Shown piece by piece: positions 6,292-13,643 of a stretch of 41,455 nt of DNA; the first letter of the stretch is position 1; the number at the start of each line of letters is the position of its first letter. The DNA is from Bacteroidales bacterium (GTDB lineage Bacteria; Bacteroidota; Bacteroidia; Bacteroidales; F082). The notes beneath the pieces are model-generated. The model made no database searches and was not told the origin of the DNA. It was given only the letters and a program-made list of their open reading frames with translations. The stretch is from contig JAEETH010000026.1 of assembly GCA_016290215.1 (NCBI GenBank), positions 1-41,455 of the forward strand, written 5' to 3'. Made by a program: the position numbers and the translations under genes.

Positions 6292-9009
6292 TTACAGTTC
6301 CGACGACAGATGGTATTTTCCGCTGTCGTAGGTCTTTGTTTCGTAGCCGTTTGCCGTAGGCAGACAGACCTCAGCCGTAGTGTTGGCAGGGATGACGATG
6401 TCCCATTCAAAATGGTTTCCTTTGCGTTTCCAGTTGCTTTCGATGCGGCCTGAGACGGAGTTGTAGGCGCAATTCACAAAGTCCAGTCCTTCAATGGGAT
6501 AAGGCTTGAGTTGTATCTTGCTGTAGCCAGGCTCAAGGGCACGGATGCCACCGAGGTATTCGTATTCCCAAAGGATAAGGTCACCGAGAAGCATCACGTG
6601 GTTGCCCGAGTTCATGGCGGGGTCGGCGGTGTTGCCGTTCCAGAGTTCCCAGATGGTGGTGGCACCGTTGCGAACCATGTAGCCCCAACTCGGATAGGTG
6701 TCGTTGGAGGCAATCTTGAGGGCGAGGTCGCCACGGCCGTATTCCGTCAGGCAGCGCATCAGCTGCTGGATGCCGATGACACCTGTCGAGACATGACCGC
6801 CACATTCATTCATTGTCTTGTCGACGATGCTTTCCAAGACTTTGTTTTCCAATCCTTTGGGTACCATACCGAACCATAAGGGCAGGATGTTAGCCGTGAC
6901 CGTGTTGTTGGCGTAGATGCCCGTCACGCGGTTGAAATACTTGTCGTTGAAAGCGATGGTGGTGGTGGTGATTTCTTGGTTGAAGAAGTCTACATCCTCA
7001 GTGAAGCCCAAAATCTCGGCAAACTTGGCCATCTTGCCGCAGAGGTAGCAGTAGAACGGCGTGGAGATGACTGTCGACTCGGTGATGCGGTTGGGGTCGC
7101 TGGAGTGGATGAGTTCGAGGCTTTCGGGCGGCATGCACCAGTCGCCGTAAGTGTCGCGAGGCATAAGGCCAGCCCGCATATAGTCGTTCTTCATGTGGAG
7201 CATCCACTTCTTCCAAGCCGCATAATGTTGACGGATGGGTTCAGTGTCGCCGAAGCGGGTATAAAGCATATCCGTCACGGTGACCATGGCACCGGGCCAG
7301 GTCATATTGTCGGTATAGCCGCGCCAGTAGGGTGGGACGATGTTGGGCAGCGAGCCGTTGTCCCATTGGCTATCGTCGCCATCGGAGAGCCACTTTGCGT
7401 AGAGTTGGTGGTTGTTGAAGATATACGACTCACCATAGTTACCCGTGGTGCGGTCGCCCGTCCAGCCCAAACGCTCGTCGCGTTGCGGGCAGTCGGTGGG
7501 CATGGAGCGGTAGTTGCCACGGATGCCCCAGTAGGCGTTGTGGTACACCGCGTTGATGATTTCGTTGGAGGTCTCAAACGAGCCTGTGACGGGCATTTCG
7601 TCGTAGATGACCCAGCCCTCGAAGTCGTCCAAATTGGGCGTCTCGCGCAGGCCGGAGATTTCTACGTAACGGAAGCCGTGATAGACGAACATGGGATGCC
7701 ATTGTAGTTGAGAGTTTAGAGTTGAGAGTTTAGAGTTGTTGGCTACGATGTATTTGTCGATGTTCTCTGAGCTGCGTAGGTTGGCGGTATATAGTAAGCT
7801 ATCGGGAGTCAAAAGTTCGGCGAAGCGTAGGGTGATGATGTCGCCAGGTTGTTGTCCGCGCGCTTTCATGTCGATAAAACCGACCATGTTTTGGCCCATG
7901 TCGAGGTACCATTTGTCGCCTTTCTGGAACAGGCTGACGGGTTTCAGCTTCTCCATCACGGTGATGTTGGGGTTAGGCTGGGCGGAGAGTTGACCTTCGG
8001 GGGCTTCTACGAGTTCGGCTTGAAGCCAAGAAGAGGCGTCGTAGCCAGCGGTGTTCCAATCGCCGAGGTCGAAGTTTTCGTCGTAGGTCTCGCCGTCCCA
8101 TTCATTGGCGGTACGGATGGGGCCACGGTTGGTGATTTTCCAGGTCTCATCGCTGACGATGGTCTCTTTTTGGCCATCTTTGTAGGTCACTTCGAGTTGT
8201 AGCAGCAGACGTGGCGTGCCGAAGCCAAACACATGGTTCGTGCCGTCCCAGTTGGGGTTGGCTTCGTTGTAGCGGATGCTTGTATAGCGACCGCCTTCAA
8301 GGATGACGCCGATGGCGTTGTCGCCGCTGTTGAGCATCTCCGTGACATCGTAGGTGTTGAAATACACGCGCTTTGAATACCAGGAAAGGGTAGGTTTCAG
8401 CAGTTCCTCGGGCGCGACTTCGCAGCCGTTGAGGTAAGCACTATAAACGCCCATTCCGCTGACATAAAGCCGTGCGTTTTCAATCTCGCCATTAAGGGCA
8501 AATTCCTTGCGGAGATAACGGGCAGCCAAGCGTGTTTTGCCCACCAGCACATCGTCCTCAAACTCATGGCCAATCCATTTAGCTTGCCAATCGTATTGGT
8601 TCAACAGGCTGATTTCAAACGATTTGACTTCGCTTTCAACCTTGGCTTTTTTGCCCTTGGCGGCAACGGTCGTGATGACTTTCCAATAGGCTTTGTCGCG
8701 GCTGTGGAGTTCCTTGCCCGCGTATGGGATGTAAAGCATTTGGCTTGAAGACACCACGCCAGAATCCCAAAGGTCGCCGATGCCATCTTGGGCGTTATCG
8801 GCGGTTGAGGCCACGATGATTCGGTAGTTTTGCTGCACCACCTCGTTTTCTGTGGTTTCAAAGTTCCAACTGAATCGCGGCTGGTTTGTGGCCAACGGCT
8901 GCTCGTGGACTTGTTGCTCCACATTGGGGTTGGTGATGGTGATGGTTAGGTTGTTGGTACAAGCAGCAAGACCTATCAAGGCCAAAAGGAATATGAAGAG
9001 GTGTTTCAT
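6292..9009 (-). CDS. Alpha-L-rhamnosidase, GH78 family, lipoprotein
   Basis: 905 residues. The N-terminus is a lipoprotein signal (FLLALIGLAAC, Cys17), so the enzyme is likely anchored to an outer or inner membrane leaflet. Beta-sandwich domains come first, including an Ig-like domain with PNVEQQVHEQPLATNQPRFSW and a domain with YLRKEFALNGEIENARLYVS. The (alpha/alpha)6 barrel follows with the GH78 signature DCPQRDERLGWTGD at 506-519, which contains the acidic residues used in catalysis and binding. TTIWELWNG lies near the C-terminus. It hydrolyses terminal alpha-L-rhamnose, which fits the rha genes on the same strand upstream. Around residues 425-436 the frame contains SKLSTLNSQL, encoded by an inserted 14-bp-period repeat (7706-7738) that keeps the frame open. 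The length is normal for the family. Confidence 0.92.
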   Translation of the reverse strand: MKHLFIFLLALIGLAACTNNLTITITNPNVEQQVHEQPLATNQPRFSWNFETTENEVVQQNYRIIVASTADNAQDGIGDLWDSGVVSSSQMLYIPYAGKELHSRDKAYWKVITTVAAKGKKAKVESEVKSFEISLLNQYDWQAKWIGHEFEDDVLVGKTRLAARYLRKEFALNGEIENARLYVSGMGVYSAYLNGCEVAPEELLKPTLSWYSKRVYFNTYDVTEMLNSGDNAIGVILEGGRYTSIRYNEANPNWDGTNHVFGFGTPRLLLQLEVTYKDGQKETIVSDETWKITNRGPIRTANEWDGETYDENFDLGDWNTAGYDASSWLQAELVEAPEGQLSAQPNPNITVMEKLKPVSLFQKGDKWYLDMGQNMVGFIDMKARGQQPGDIITLRFAELLTPDSLLYTANLRSSENIDKYIVANNSKLSTLNSQLQWHPMFVYHGFRYVEISGLRETPNLDDFEGWVIYDEMPVTGSFETSNEIINAVYHNAYWGIRGNYRSMPTDCPQRDERLGWTGDRTTGNYGESYIFNNHQLYAKWLSDGDDSQWDNGSLPNIVPPYWRGYTDNMTWPGAMVTVTDMLYTRFGDTEPIRQHYAAWKKWMLHMKNDYMRAGLMPRDTYGDWCMPPESLELIHSSDPNRITESTVISTPFYCYLCGKMAKFAEILGFTEDVDFFNQEITTTTIAFNDKYFNRVTGIYANNTVTANILPLWFGMVPKGLENKVLESIVDKTMNECGGHVSTGVIGIQQLMRCLTEYGRGDLALKIASNDTYPSWGYMVRNGATTIWELWNGNTADPAMNSGNHVMLLGDLILWEYEYLGGIRALEPGYSKIQLKPYPIEGLDFVNCAYNSVSGRIESNWKRKGNHFEWDIVIPANTTAEVCLPTANGYETKTYDSGKYHLSSEL
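7706..7738. repeat. 14-bp-period word repeat inside the GH78 gene
   Basis: AGTTGAGAGTTTAG occurs twice in tandem, followed by AGTTG. The same unit occurs inside rhaD at 11941-11970. On the coding strand it reads as SKLSTLNSQL. Because 14 is not a multiple of 3, consecutive units are read in different frames, none of which stops here. Confidence 0.85.
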
Positions 9010-9040
9010 AGTATAATGTTTTTCAATTGATTAAAGTGTT

Positions 9041-9068
9041 GCAGATTACAAATCCGCCCGAACGGAGA
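9041..9068. repeat. Fragment of the AATCC palindromic repeat
   Basis: GCAGATTACAAATCCGCC followed by CGAACGGAGATTTTT lies in the 62-bp gap between the rhamnosidase start and the unknown gene. It matches part of the 465-635 repeat family and can fold weakly. Confidence 0.45.
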
Positions 9069-9071
9069 TTT

Positions 9072-9836
9072 TTAATAAACAAGAACTACTTTCAGAGCTG
9101 ATTTCTTTTGTCCAAATATCCAAGCCTTATCAGTATTGATTCGGTCTCCATCATTAAAACGTTTATTAACATCAACACAAAACATATAATCATCTAGGAG
9201 TTTGATTAAATCAATGGTTTTACTTTTGTATATGATTGCTTGATTCAGATACTCTAAATCTTTTTCTGGAACATCAACATGTGTTGCCATCTCTCCAAAC
9301 TCAATAGGATCGGAAAAAAATAGCAAATAATCTTCTAAAAACAATTCTTTTATTGCGTCTATTTTAAAGTCAATAGCAGAATCAATAAAAGCATCTTCCC
9401 CATGATATACAGGATCAATTAAGTCAAGTATCTCATTTTTATCAATTTCAACTTCAAATACACGATATTTTCTCCTTATTTTATAAATATAATTCTCTAA
9501 ATCAATAGCTTTTTCTAGCATACATACGGTTTCTTCTGCGATGGAAGGATTGTCTGGCCATAATTGTATAATCAAATCCTTAAACTCCAGCAAGTCTTTA
9601 TTCCTTTGCTCGAATTTATGTTTTAATGCTTTCGCCTTGGCAATTGCGGCAAGATGATCAAAATACAAAGCCGTGTTTTCTCCTAGAGAACATTCAATGA
9701 TTCTATTGCTGATGTCTGTTCCGGAAAAATCAAATATTGGATAGTCAAATTCTTTACTTTTATTTTGTGAAAGACTTCTGGAGGATTCCTTCTCTTGCTG
9801 TCTTGTGAATTGACGCATACTTGAGAAAATACTCAT
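9072..9836 (-). CDS. Unrecognised helical protein paired with a trypsin-like protease
   Basis: 254 residues, not recognised. It has no signal peptide or membrane span. The sequence is charged and mostly helical by eye, with several long helices (YFDHLAAIAKAKALKHKFEQ, FKDLIIQLW, AIDAIKELFLEDYLLFF-like segments). The gene is clearly AT-rich: a hand count of the line 9301-9360 gives 16 G+C in 60, against 35 in 60 at 8281-8340 in the rhamnosidase. Its start lies 39 bases downstream of the protease gene stop, so the two are probably one transcript. Base composition and isolation between rhamnosidase and higA suggest acquisition by transfer. A role as regulator, substrate or effector of the protease is inference from position only. 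Confidence 0.6.
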   Translation of the reverse strand: MSIFSSMRQFTRQQEKESSRSLSQNKSKEFDYPIFDFSGTDISNRIIECSLGENTALYFDHLAAIAKAKALKHKFEQRNKDLLEFKDLIIQLWPDNPSIAEETVCMLEKAIDLENYIYKIRRKYRVFEVEIDKNEILDLIDPVYHGEDAFIDSAIDFKIDAIKELFLEDYLLFFSDPIEFGEMATHVDVPEKDLEYLNQAIIYKSKTIDLIKLLDDYMFCVDVNKRFNDGDRINTDKAWIFGQKKSALKVVLVY

Positions 9837-9875
9837 AGCTGTTAAATTTGATTCGTTATGTAAATGATAAAAATG

Positions 9876-10445
9876 CTACTTTAATAAATACGTTATAGCT
9901 TTAGTTTTTAGAAAAGCACAAAATCCAAAACCATTACCTCCTTGCATAATGCCCACGACTCTATCATCTTTAAGTAAAGGACTTCCGCTGCTTCCTTCAA
10001 AGCGTTCGCAATTACAATAGAGATAATTTCCTTCCTCTTTTCCCAATGGATAGGCTGGTACCATAGATAGTCTACATTTGGGATTTAGAGAGGTTGGGTC
10101 TGTTACCTCATGCATACAATAACTTTCAAGTGTTTCACCTTTCTGAGGCATATAATCTGAAAGGTGTAATGGACTATTAATCCCATCAAAATGAACTATT
10201 AGAACATCCAATATGTTTGGATCGTGATAGTCACCCTTGCCGTAATAAAGTGGATTATACTTTGAGAGTTCAATAATTTTGCCATTGAAATTGACTTTAC
10301 ACAAAGGAAAATCATTTAATACATGCGCAGCCGTAATGAAACAACTATCAGCAATAAAGCCTTGTCCGATTATTTCTCCACTATCATGTATGGGAAAAAC
10401 ACAATTTTGTAATTCTAATCCCGTGGGTTTGTAATTCTTTGACAT
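9876..10445 (-). CDS. Trypsin-like serine protease, apparently cytosolic
   Basis: 189 residues from the ATG at 10445 (MSKNYKPTGL); the open frame begins further up at 10481, but this start gives a compact protease domain. The chymotrypsin-fold triad is visible: His41 in CFITAAHVLND, Asp80 in ILDVLIVHFDG, and Ser155 in FEGSSGSPLLKDD. GIMQGGNGFG then forms the last beta-strands. No signal peptide is seen, which is unusual for S1-like proteases outside the HtrA group and fits the stand-alone trypsin domains found in bacterial conflict or signalling systems (established for some systems; applied here by inference). It is AT-rich like its downstream partner at 9072-9836. Confidence 0.75.
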   Translation of the reverse strand: MSKNYKPTGLELQNCVFPIHDSGEIIGQGFIADSCFITAAHVLNDFPLCKVNFNGKIIELSKYNPLYYGKGDYHDPNILDVLIVHFDGINSPLHLSDYMPQKGETLESYCMHEVTDPTSLNPKCRLSMVPAYPLGKEEGNYLYCNCERFEGSSGSPLLKDDRVVGIMQGGNGFGFCAFLKTKAITYLLK

Positions 10446-10558
10446 GAGTATAAGATTTTGTGGGGATTCTCTAATCTTCACTAATTATACAAACACTATC
10501 AATAATCGATTTTCCAAGAACATGATATAAAAGCGTTGGTTTTGCTTAAAGTGTTTTC

Positions 10559-10924
10559 TCATATTCCTAGTACCACAGCAGGCTCAATGTTGAGTTTGAG
10601 GCAGAGGTCGCGGGAGAGTTGATAGGAAGGCTCCATTTTACCATGCATCAGTTCGCTCATCCTCGACGCACTGATTCCCAGTAATTGTGCCACAGCTGCC
10701 TGTGTCAGACTGCGTTCGTACATACGAAGTCTGATGACATCAGGCAATGTCGGTTTGCTGAATGAGAAATGGAGATCCTCATATTCGGCCACCATGTCGG
10801 AAAGGATGTCGAGTTCCTGATAATTAGGGTCGGTAGTCGGGGTCTCGTCCGTTACTACCTTCAAGAGTTCTTCGATGCGTTGCATTGCAGCATTGTACGC
10901 CTCTTCTGTCTTAAGTTGTGCCAT
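10559..10924 (-). CDS. higA: HigA-type antitoxin, HTH domain
   Basis: 121 residues. The C-terminal half is an Xre/HigA helix-turn-helix: LRMYERSLTQAAVAQLLGIS, then ASRMSELMHGKMEPSYQL at about residues 66-104. The N-terminal half is helical and carries the acidic linker common in Bacteroidetes HigA. It follows higB with 3 bases between, giving the higB-higA order typical of this family. It would neutralise HigB and repress the shared promoter at 11251-11281 (family knowledge). Confidence 0.85.
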   Translation of the reverse strand: MAQLKTEEAYNAAMQRIEELLKVVTDETPTTDPNYQELDILSDMVAEYEDLHFSFSKPTLPDVIRLRMYERSLTQAAVAQLLGISASRMSELMHGKMEPSYQLSRDLCLKLNIEPAVVLGI

Positions 10925-10927
10925 GTC

Positions 10928-11224
10928 TCAAATGTTTTCGATGTCCGTAATTTTGTCATATTCTGCATGTGTGCCGATGAAGCGAATGTAAACCGTTTTG
11001 GAGGTCATAATTATCAGTACCACAAGGCGATAGTTATTCCCGTTGATGTTGAACACATAACGCTGATTGCCAACATAATCCACACTATTAAAGGTTTGCC
11101 GAATATCGGTAAGGTTGTTCCATTCAGCCCTACGGGTTTTTTCAAACCAATCGTTGAGACCTCCTGCGGCCTGCGGATGGTTCTCGGCGTATTGGGTCAG
11201 TGTCTTTTTGGCAATGATTCGCAT
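10928..11224 (-). CDS. higB: HigB-type toxin (mRNA interferase)
   Basis: 98 residues, the usual size for the HigB_toxin family. Characteristic segments are the N-terminal MRIIAKKTLTQYAENHP, then LNDWFEKTRRAEWNNLTDIR, FNINGNNYRLVVLI and VYIRFIGTHAEYDKI, which is the RelE-like sheet with the C-terminal THAEYD motif. The toxin cleaves mRNA and is held inactive by HigA encoded directly downstream. Its start lies 26 bases after a near-consensus promoter. Confidence 0.88.
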   Translation of the reverse strand: MRIIAKKTLTQYAENHPQAAGGLNDWFEKTRRAEWNNLTDIRQTFNSVDYVGNQRYVFNINGNNYRLVVLIIMTSKTVYIRFIGTHAEYDKITDIENI

Positions 11225-11250
11225 AACGGCATTTTTTATGTTCTACGCTG

Positions 11251-11281
11251 CAAAGATAATGATAAAATTCGGCATGGCAAA
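11251..11281 (-). promoter_or_regulatory. Promoter of higB-higA
   Basis: TATCTTTG (11258 to 11251, minus strand) with TTTG (11281 to 11278) exactly 19 bases upstream is a near-perfect Bacteroidetes promoter. It lies in the 89-bp gap after the rhaD stop, so the toxin pair has its own transcription start. Confidence 0.65.
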
Positions 11282-11313
11282 ATAAAGTTACAAAATTTGT
11301 GTATTTTTTACCA

Positions 11314-12123
11314 TCACAATCCAAACGTCTCAGCCAGTTCTTGCATCTGTGCCTCGCTCATTCCTTCCGGCTCGAAGCCCATGTTGCGGGCACTCATGTA
11401 GATTTGCGCGGCTTTGTTCAGCACATCCACTTGGTCAAAAGCCGCCATGATGTCGGTGTCGACGGCAAACACGCCGTGCTTCTCCCACATCACCACGTCG
11501 TAGCCTTCATCAAGGGTGTTGAGGGTGGCTTCGCCGAGGGCAACGCTCGACGGCAACAAGTAGGGCACAATACCTAAACCTTTCGGACAAAACACCCGTG
11601 TCTCGGGTATCATCGACCAAAGGATTTGGGTCAGCACGTCTTTCTCCAAGAAGGGCCGATGATGCGTCATCGCTACCAACTCGATGGGATGGGTGTGGAG
11701 CGAGGCTTTGTAAGGCGAGCTTTTGCCAATCAGGTAATTGTGAACGCTAAGGTGCGAGGGCAACTCCGAGGTGGGCATCACAGGTTTGTCGGCGATGATT
11801 TCGTAATGGGCGCAGTCGTCGAGGATGCGGATGACGGAGCCGTTGTCCATGGGCCAGCGGGCGAGGTCGCGCATGCGGCGGTTAGTGCCTTTGCAGTAGA
11901 AATAACAGCCTTTTAGGTGGGGCAATGTCGTGCCAATTGGAAGTTGAGAGTTTAGAGTTGAGAGTTTAGAGTAGTTTAGAGTTGAAAGTTGATCGGTGAC
12001 ATTGATGACGATATTGCCGCCGTTGCGCTCGGCCCAGCCTTTCTGCCAAAGATAGCCTGCCACTTCGGCGACCTGGTCGATTTGGTGTTTTAGTTCGGGG
12101 GTGTTGTCAAGTATGCTTTTCAT
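11314..12123 (-). CDS. rhaD: L-rhamnulose-1-phosphate aldolase RhaD
   Basis: 269 residues, class II aldolase family. It splits L-rhamnulose 1-phosphate into dihydroxyacetone phosphate and L-lactaldehyde, the last step of the pathway encoded here. Visible family segments are YLWQKGWAERNGGNI near the N-terminus, KGCYFYCKGTNRRMRDLARW, the metal-binding LHTHPIELVAMTHH and YDVVMWEKHGVFAVD. Around residues 45-61 the sequence is QLSTLNYSKLSTLNSQL, encoded by an inserted word repeat (11941-11992). It occupies a region that, from memory of other RhaD proteins, is a variable surface loop, so the enzyme is probably still functional. It is the last gene of the rha cluster and is followed by higBA. Confidence 0.93.
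   Translation of the reverse strand: MKSILDNTPELKHQIDQVAEVAGYLWQKGWAERNGGNIVINVTDQLSTLNYSKLSTLNSQLPIGTTLPHLKGCYFYCKGTNRRMRDLARWPMDNGSVIRILDDCAHYEIIADKPVMPTSELPSHLSVHNYLIGKSSPYKASLHTHPIELVAMTHHRPFLEKDVLTQILWSMIPETRVFCPKGLGIVPYLLPSSVALGEATLNTLDEGYDVVMWEKHGVFAVDTDIMAAFDQVDVLNKAAQIYMSARNMGFEPEGMSEAQMQELAETFGL
11941..11992. repeat. 14-bp-period word repeat inside rhaD
   Basis: Two units of AGTTGAGAGTTTAG are followed by degenerate copies (AGTAGTTTAGAGTTGAAAGTTGA). The unit is identical to that in the rhamnosidase gene 4.2 kb away. The total insert keeps the rhaD frame open. Confidence 0.85.
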
Positions 12124-12139
12124 TGTTCATTCTTTTTTT

Positions 12140-12212
12140 GACACGGGACGCGGGACTTTGTGACACGGGACAAGTCCAATGTCTCGCGTCTCGCAGTCTC
12201 GTGTCTTGCGTC
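12140..12212. repeat. Inverted word array between MFS gene and rhaD (GACGCGGGAC family)
   Basis: The left arm 12140-12171 is made of GACACGGGAC and GCGGGAC words. The right arm 12181-12212 is made of GTCTCGCGTC and GTCTCGTGTC words. The arms can pair over about 30 bases with a short loop. The array fills nearly the whole 91-bp gap, starting 17 bases from the rhaD start codon and ending 2 bases from the transporter stop codon. The same words recur at 20187-20259 and at the ends of 16436-16557. Confidence 0.8.
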
Positions 12213-12214
12213 CT

Positions 12215-13558
12215 TTAATACTCCTCTCCATAGCGTTCCTTAGTAATTTGTACCAGCGACTTGCCGCGGGTATTGGGGCAGCCGATGACGCCCACAATCA
12301 ACGAGATGAGCAGCAAGCCAATCATGCAATAGGCGGCCACGGTGAAGCCTTCGCCGTTTTCGCCATAGATGAAAGCGAACACCAGCCCCCATACAGCCGA
12401 CAGTCCTCTGACGACGAAGAACATCAGTCCTTGTGCGCCAGCGCGGAACTTGGCGGGAAACAGCTCCGAGCCCCATAAGGCGTAGAAGATTTGTACTGAC
12501 ATACCGCCTTCGATGCCCCATAGGATGGTGAACAGCCACAGCCCCGCTGTGCCATTCACGCCGACGGCCACAATAATCACCCACGCACTGATGGCAAAGA
12601 GTAGACCTAAGATATAGATTAGTTTATGACTTGTCCTATCGATGACCTTGGAGAGCAGGAAGGTGACGAACACGATGATGGCCCATTGGATGCAGTTCAT
12701 CCAGTTGGCTTGTTCGTTGCTGATGCCACCTGCTGTTTCATAGATATGCGGTTGGAAGAAGCCCAACACCGAGGCTACGAGATTCCAGGTGAGGTAAATG
12801 ACAGCCAAGAAACAAGCGGTCTTGATAGCGGTTTTGTTGGAGAACAACACCTTGAAGGCGTGCCAAAGACCAGTGTCTTCGCCTTTGGCCTTGGCTACCT
12901 CTTGGCTGGTTTTCCACTCGGTGCTTTCCTCCAGTTTGCGCTGTAGGTTCCATGCGATGAATGCCACAATCAGCAATGAGAAGAAGACGATGCGCGAGCT
13001 GAACACGTTGACGGCTTCTGTGGACAAGCCGTCGCCGCCAAAGGTGTGCGCTATGCTTTCGACCCAGCCGAACAGATAGCCGTCGGGGGCGAAGAACATG
13101 CCCAACAGCAGGATAATCATCGGGCCGAAGCCCCACGACATTTGGGAGATACAGATATTACGACCGCGTTTGTCGTTTTCGGAGCTTTCGGAGATGTAGG
13201 TCCATGAGGCCGGCACGCCGATGCCTACCGAGATGCCCGTCACTAAGAATCCCGCCAACAGCATCGGGAAGCTGACGGAGAGCATGATGAGCAGCACGCC
13301 CACCATGTAGACGAGCAGGTTGTAGGTGTAGATGAACTTGCGCCCGTATTTGTCGGCCAAGAAACCGCCGATGATGGCACCGAGGGCGGCACCCAAACAG
13401 TTGGCACTGATGAAGTTGAGCCAGCCGAGATGCACCTCGGTGAGGCCCAGGTATTTCTGCCATAGCGTCAAGCCACTGGCTCCTGCGACGATGGCACCGG
13501 CATCCAAGTAGTTGGTCAGCGAGACGGCGATGGTACTTTTTAGGCTTCCTTTATTCAT
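12215..13558 (-). CDS. MFS sugar transporter, probable L-rhamnose importer
   Basis: 447 residues with about 12 hydrophobic spans, typical of the major facilitator superfamily sugar-porter branch. The loop between spans 2 and 3 has GGFLADKYGRKFIY, the MFS signature. GIGVPASWTYISES and WGSELFPAKFRAGAQGL match sugar-porter motifs. Its place between rhaA and rhaD makes L-rhamnose, or another deoxysugar from the same polymers, the likely substrate. This is inference, because the usual transporter in such clusters is RhaT, a different fold that is absent here. Gaps on both sides are filled by inverted word arrays. Confidence 0.85.
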   Translation of the reverse strand: MNKGSLKSTIAVSLTNYLDAGAIVAGASGLTLWQKYLGLTEVHLGWLNFISANCLGAALGAIIGGFLADKYGRKFIYTYNLLVYMVGVLLIMLSVSFPMLLAGFLVTGISVGIGVPASWTYISESSENDKRGRNICISQMSWGFGPMIILLLGMFFAPDGYLFGWVESIAHTFGGDGLSTEAVNVFSSRIVFFSLLIVAFIAWNLQRKLEESTEWKTSQEVAKAKGEDTGLWHAFKVLFSNKTAIKTACFLAVIYLTWNLVASVLGFFQPHIYETAGGISNEQANWMNCIQWAIIVFVTFLLSKVIDRTSHKLIYILGLLFAISAWVIIVAVGVNGTAGLWLFTILWGIEGGMSVQIFYALWGSELFPAKFRAGAQGLMFFVVRGLSAVWGLVFAFIYGENGEGFTVAAYCMIGLLLISLIVGVIGCPNTRGKSLVQITKERYGEEY

Positions 13559-13643
13559 TGTTTAATTGTTTGGTGTTGAATTGTTTAATTGTTGTTTGAG
13601 GCGGGTCAAACGATTCAACAATTAAACAATCAACAATTCAACA
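13559..13643. repeat. Inverted word array between rhaA and the MFS gene (TTGTTTAATTG family)
   Basis: The left arm, about 13559-13600, repeats TTGTTTAATTGTT and TGTTGAATTG. The right arm, 13606-13643, carries the complements (TCAAACGATTCAACAATTAAAC). The array fills the entire gap. It starts next to the transporter ATG (13558) and runs across the rhaA stop codon (13638-13640). Confidence 0.85.
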
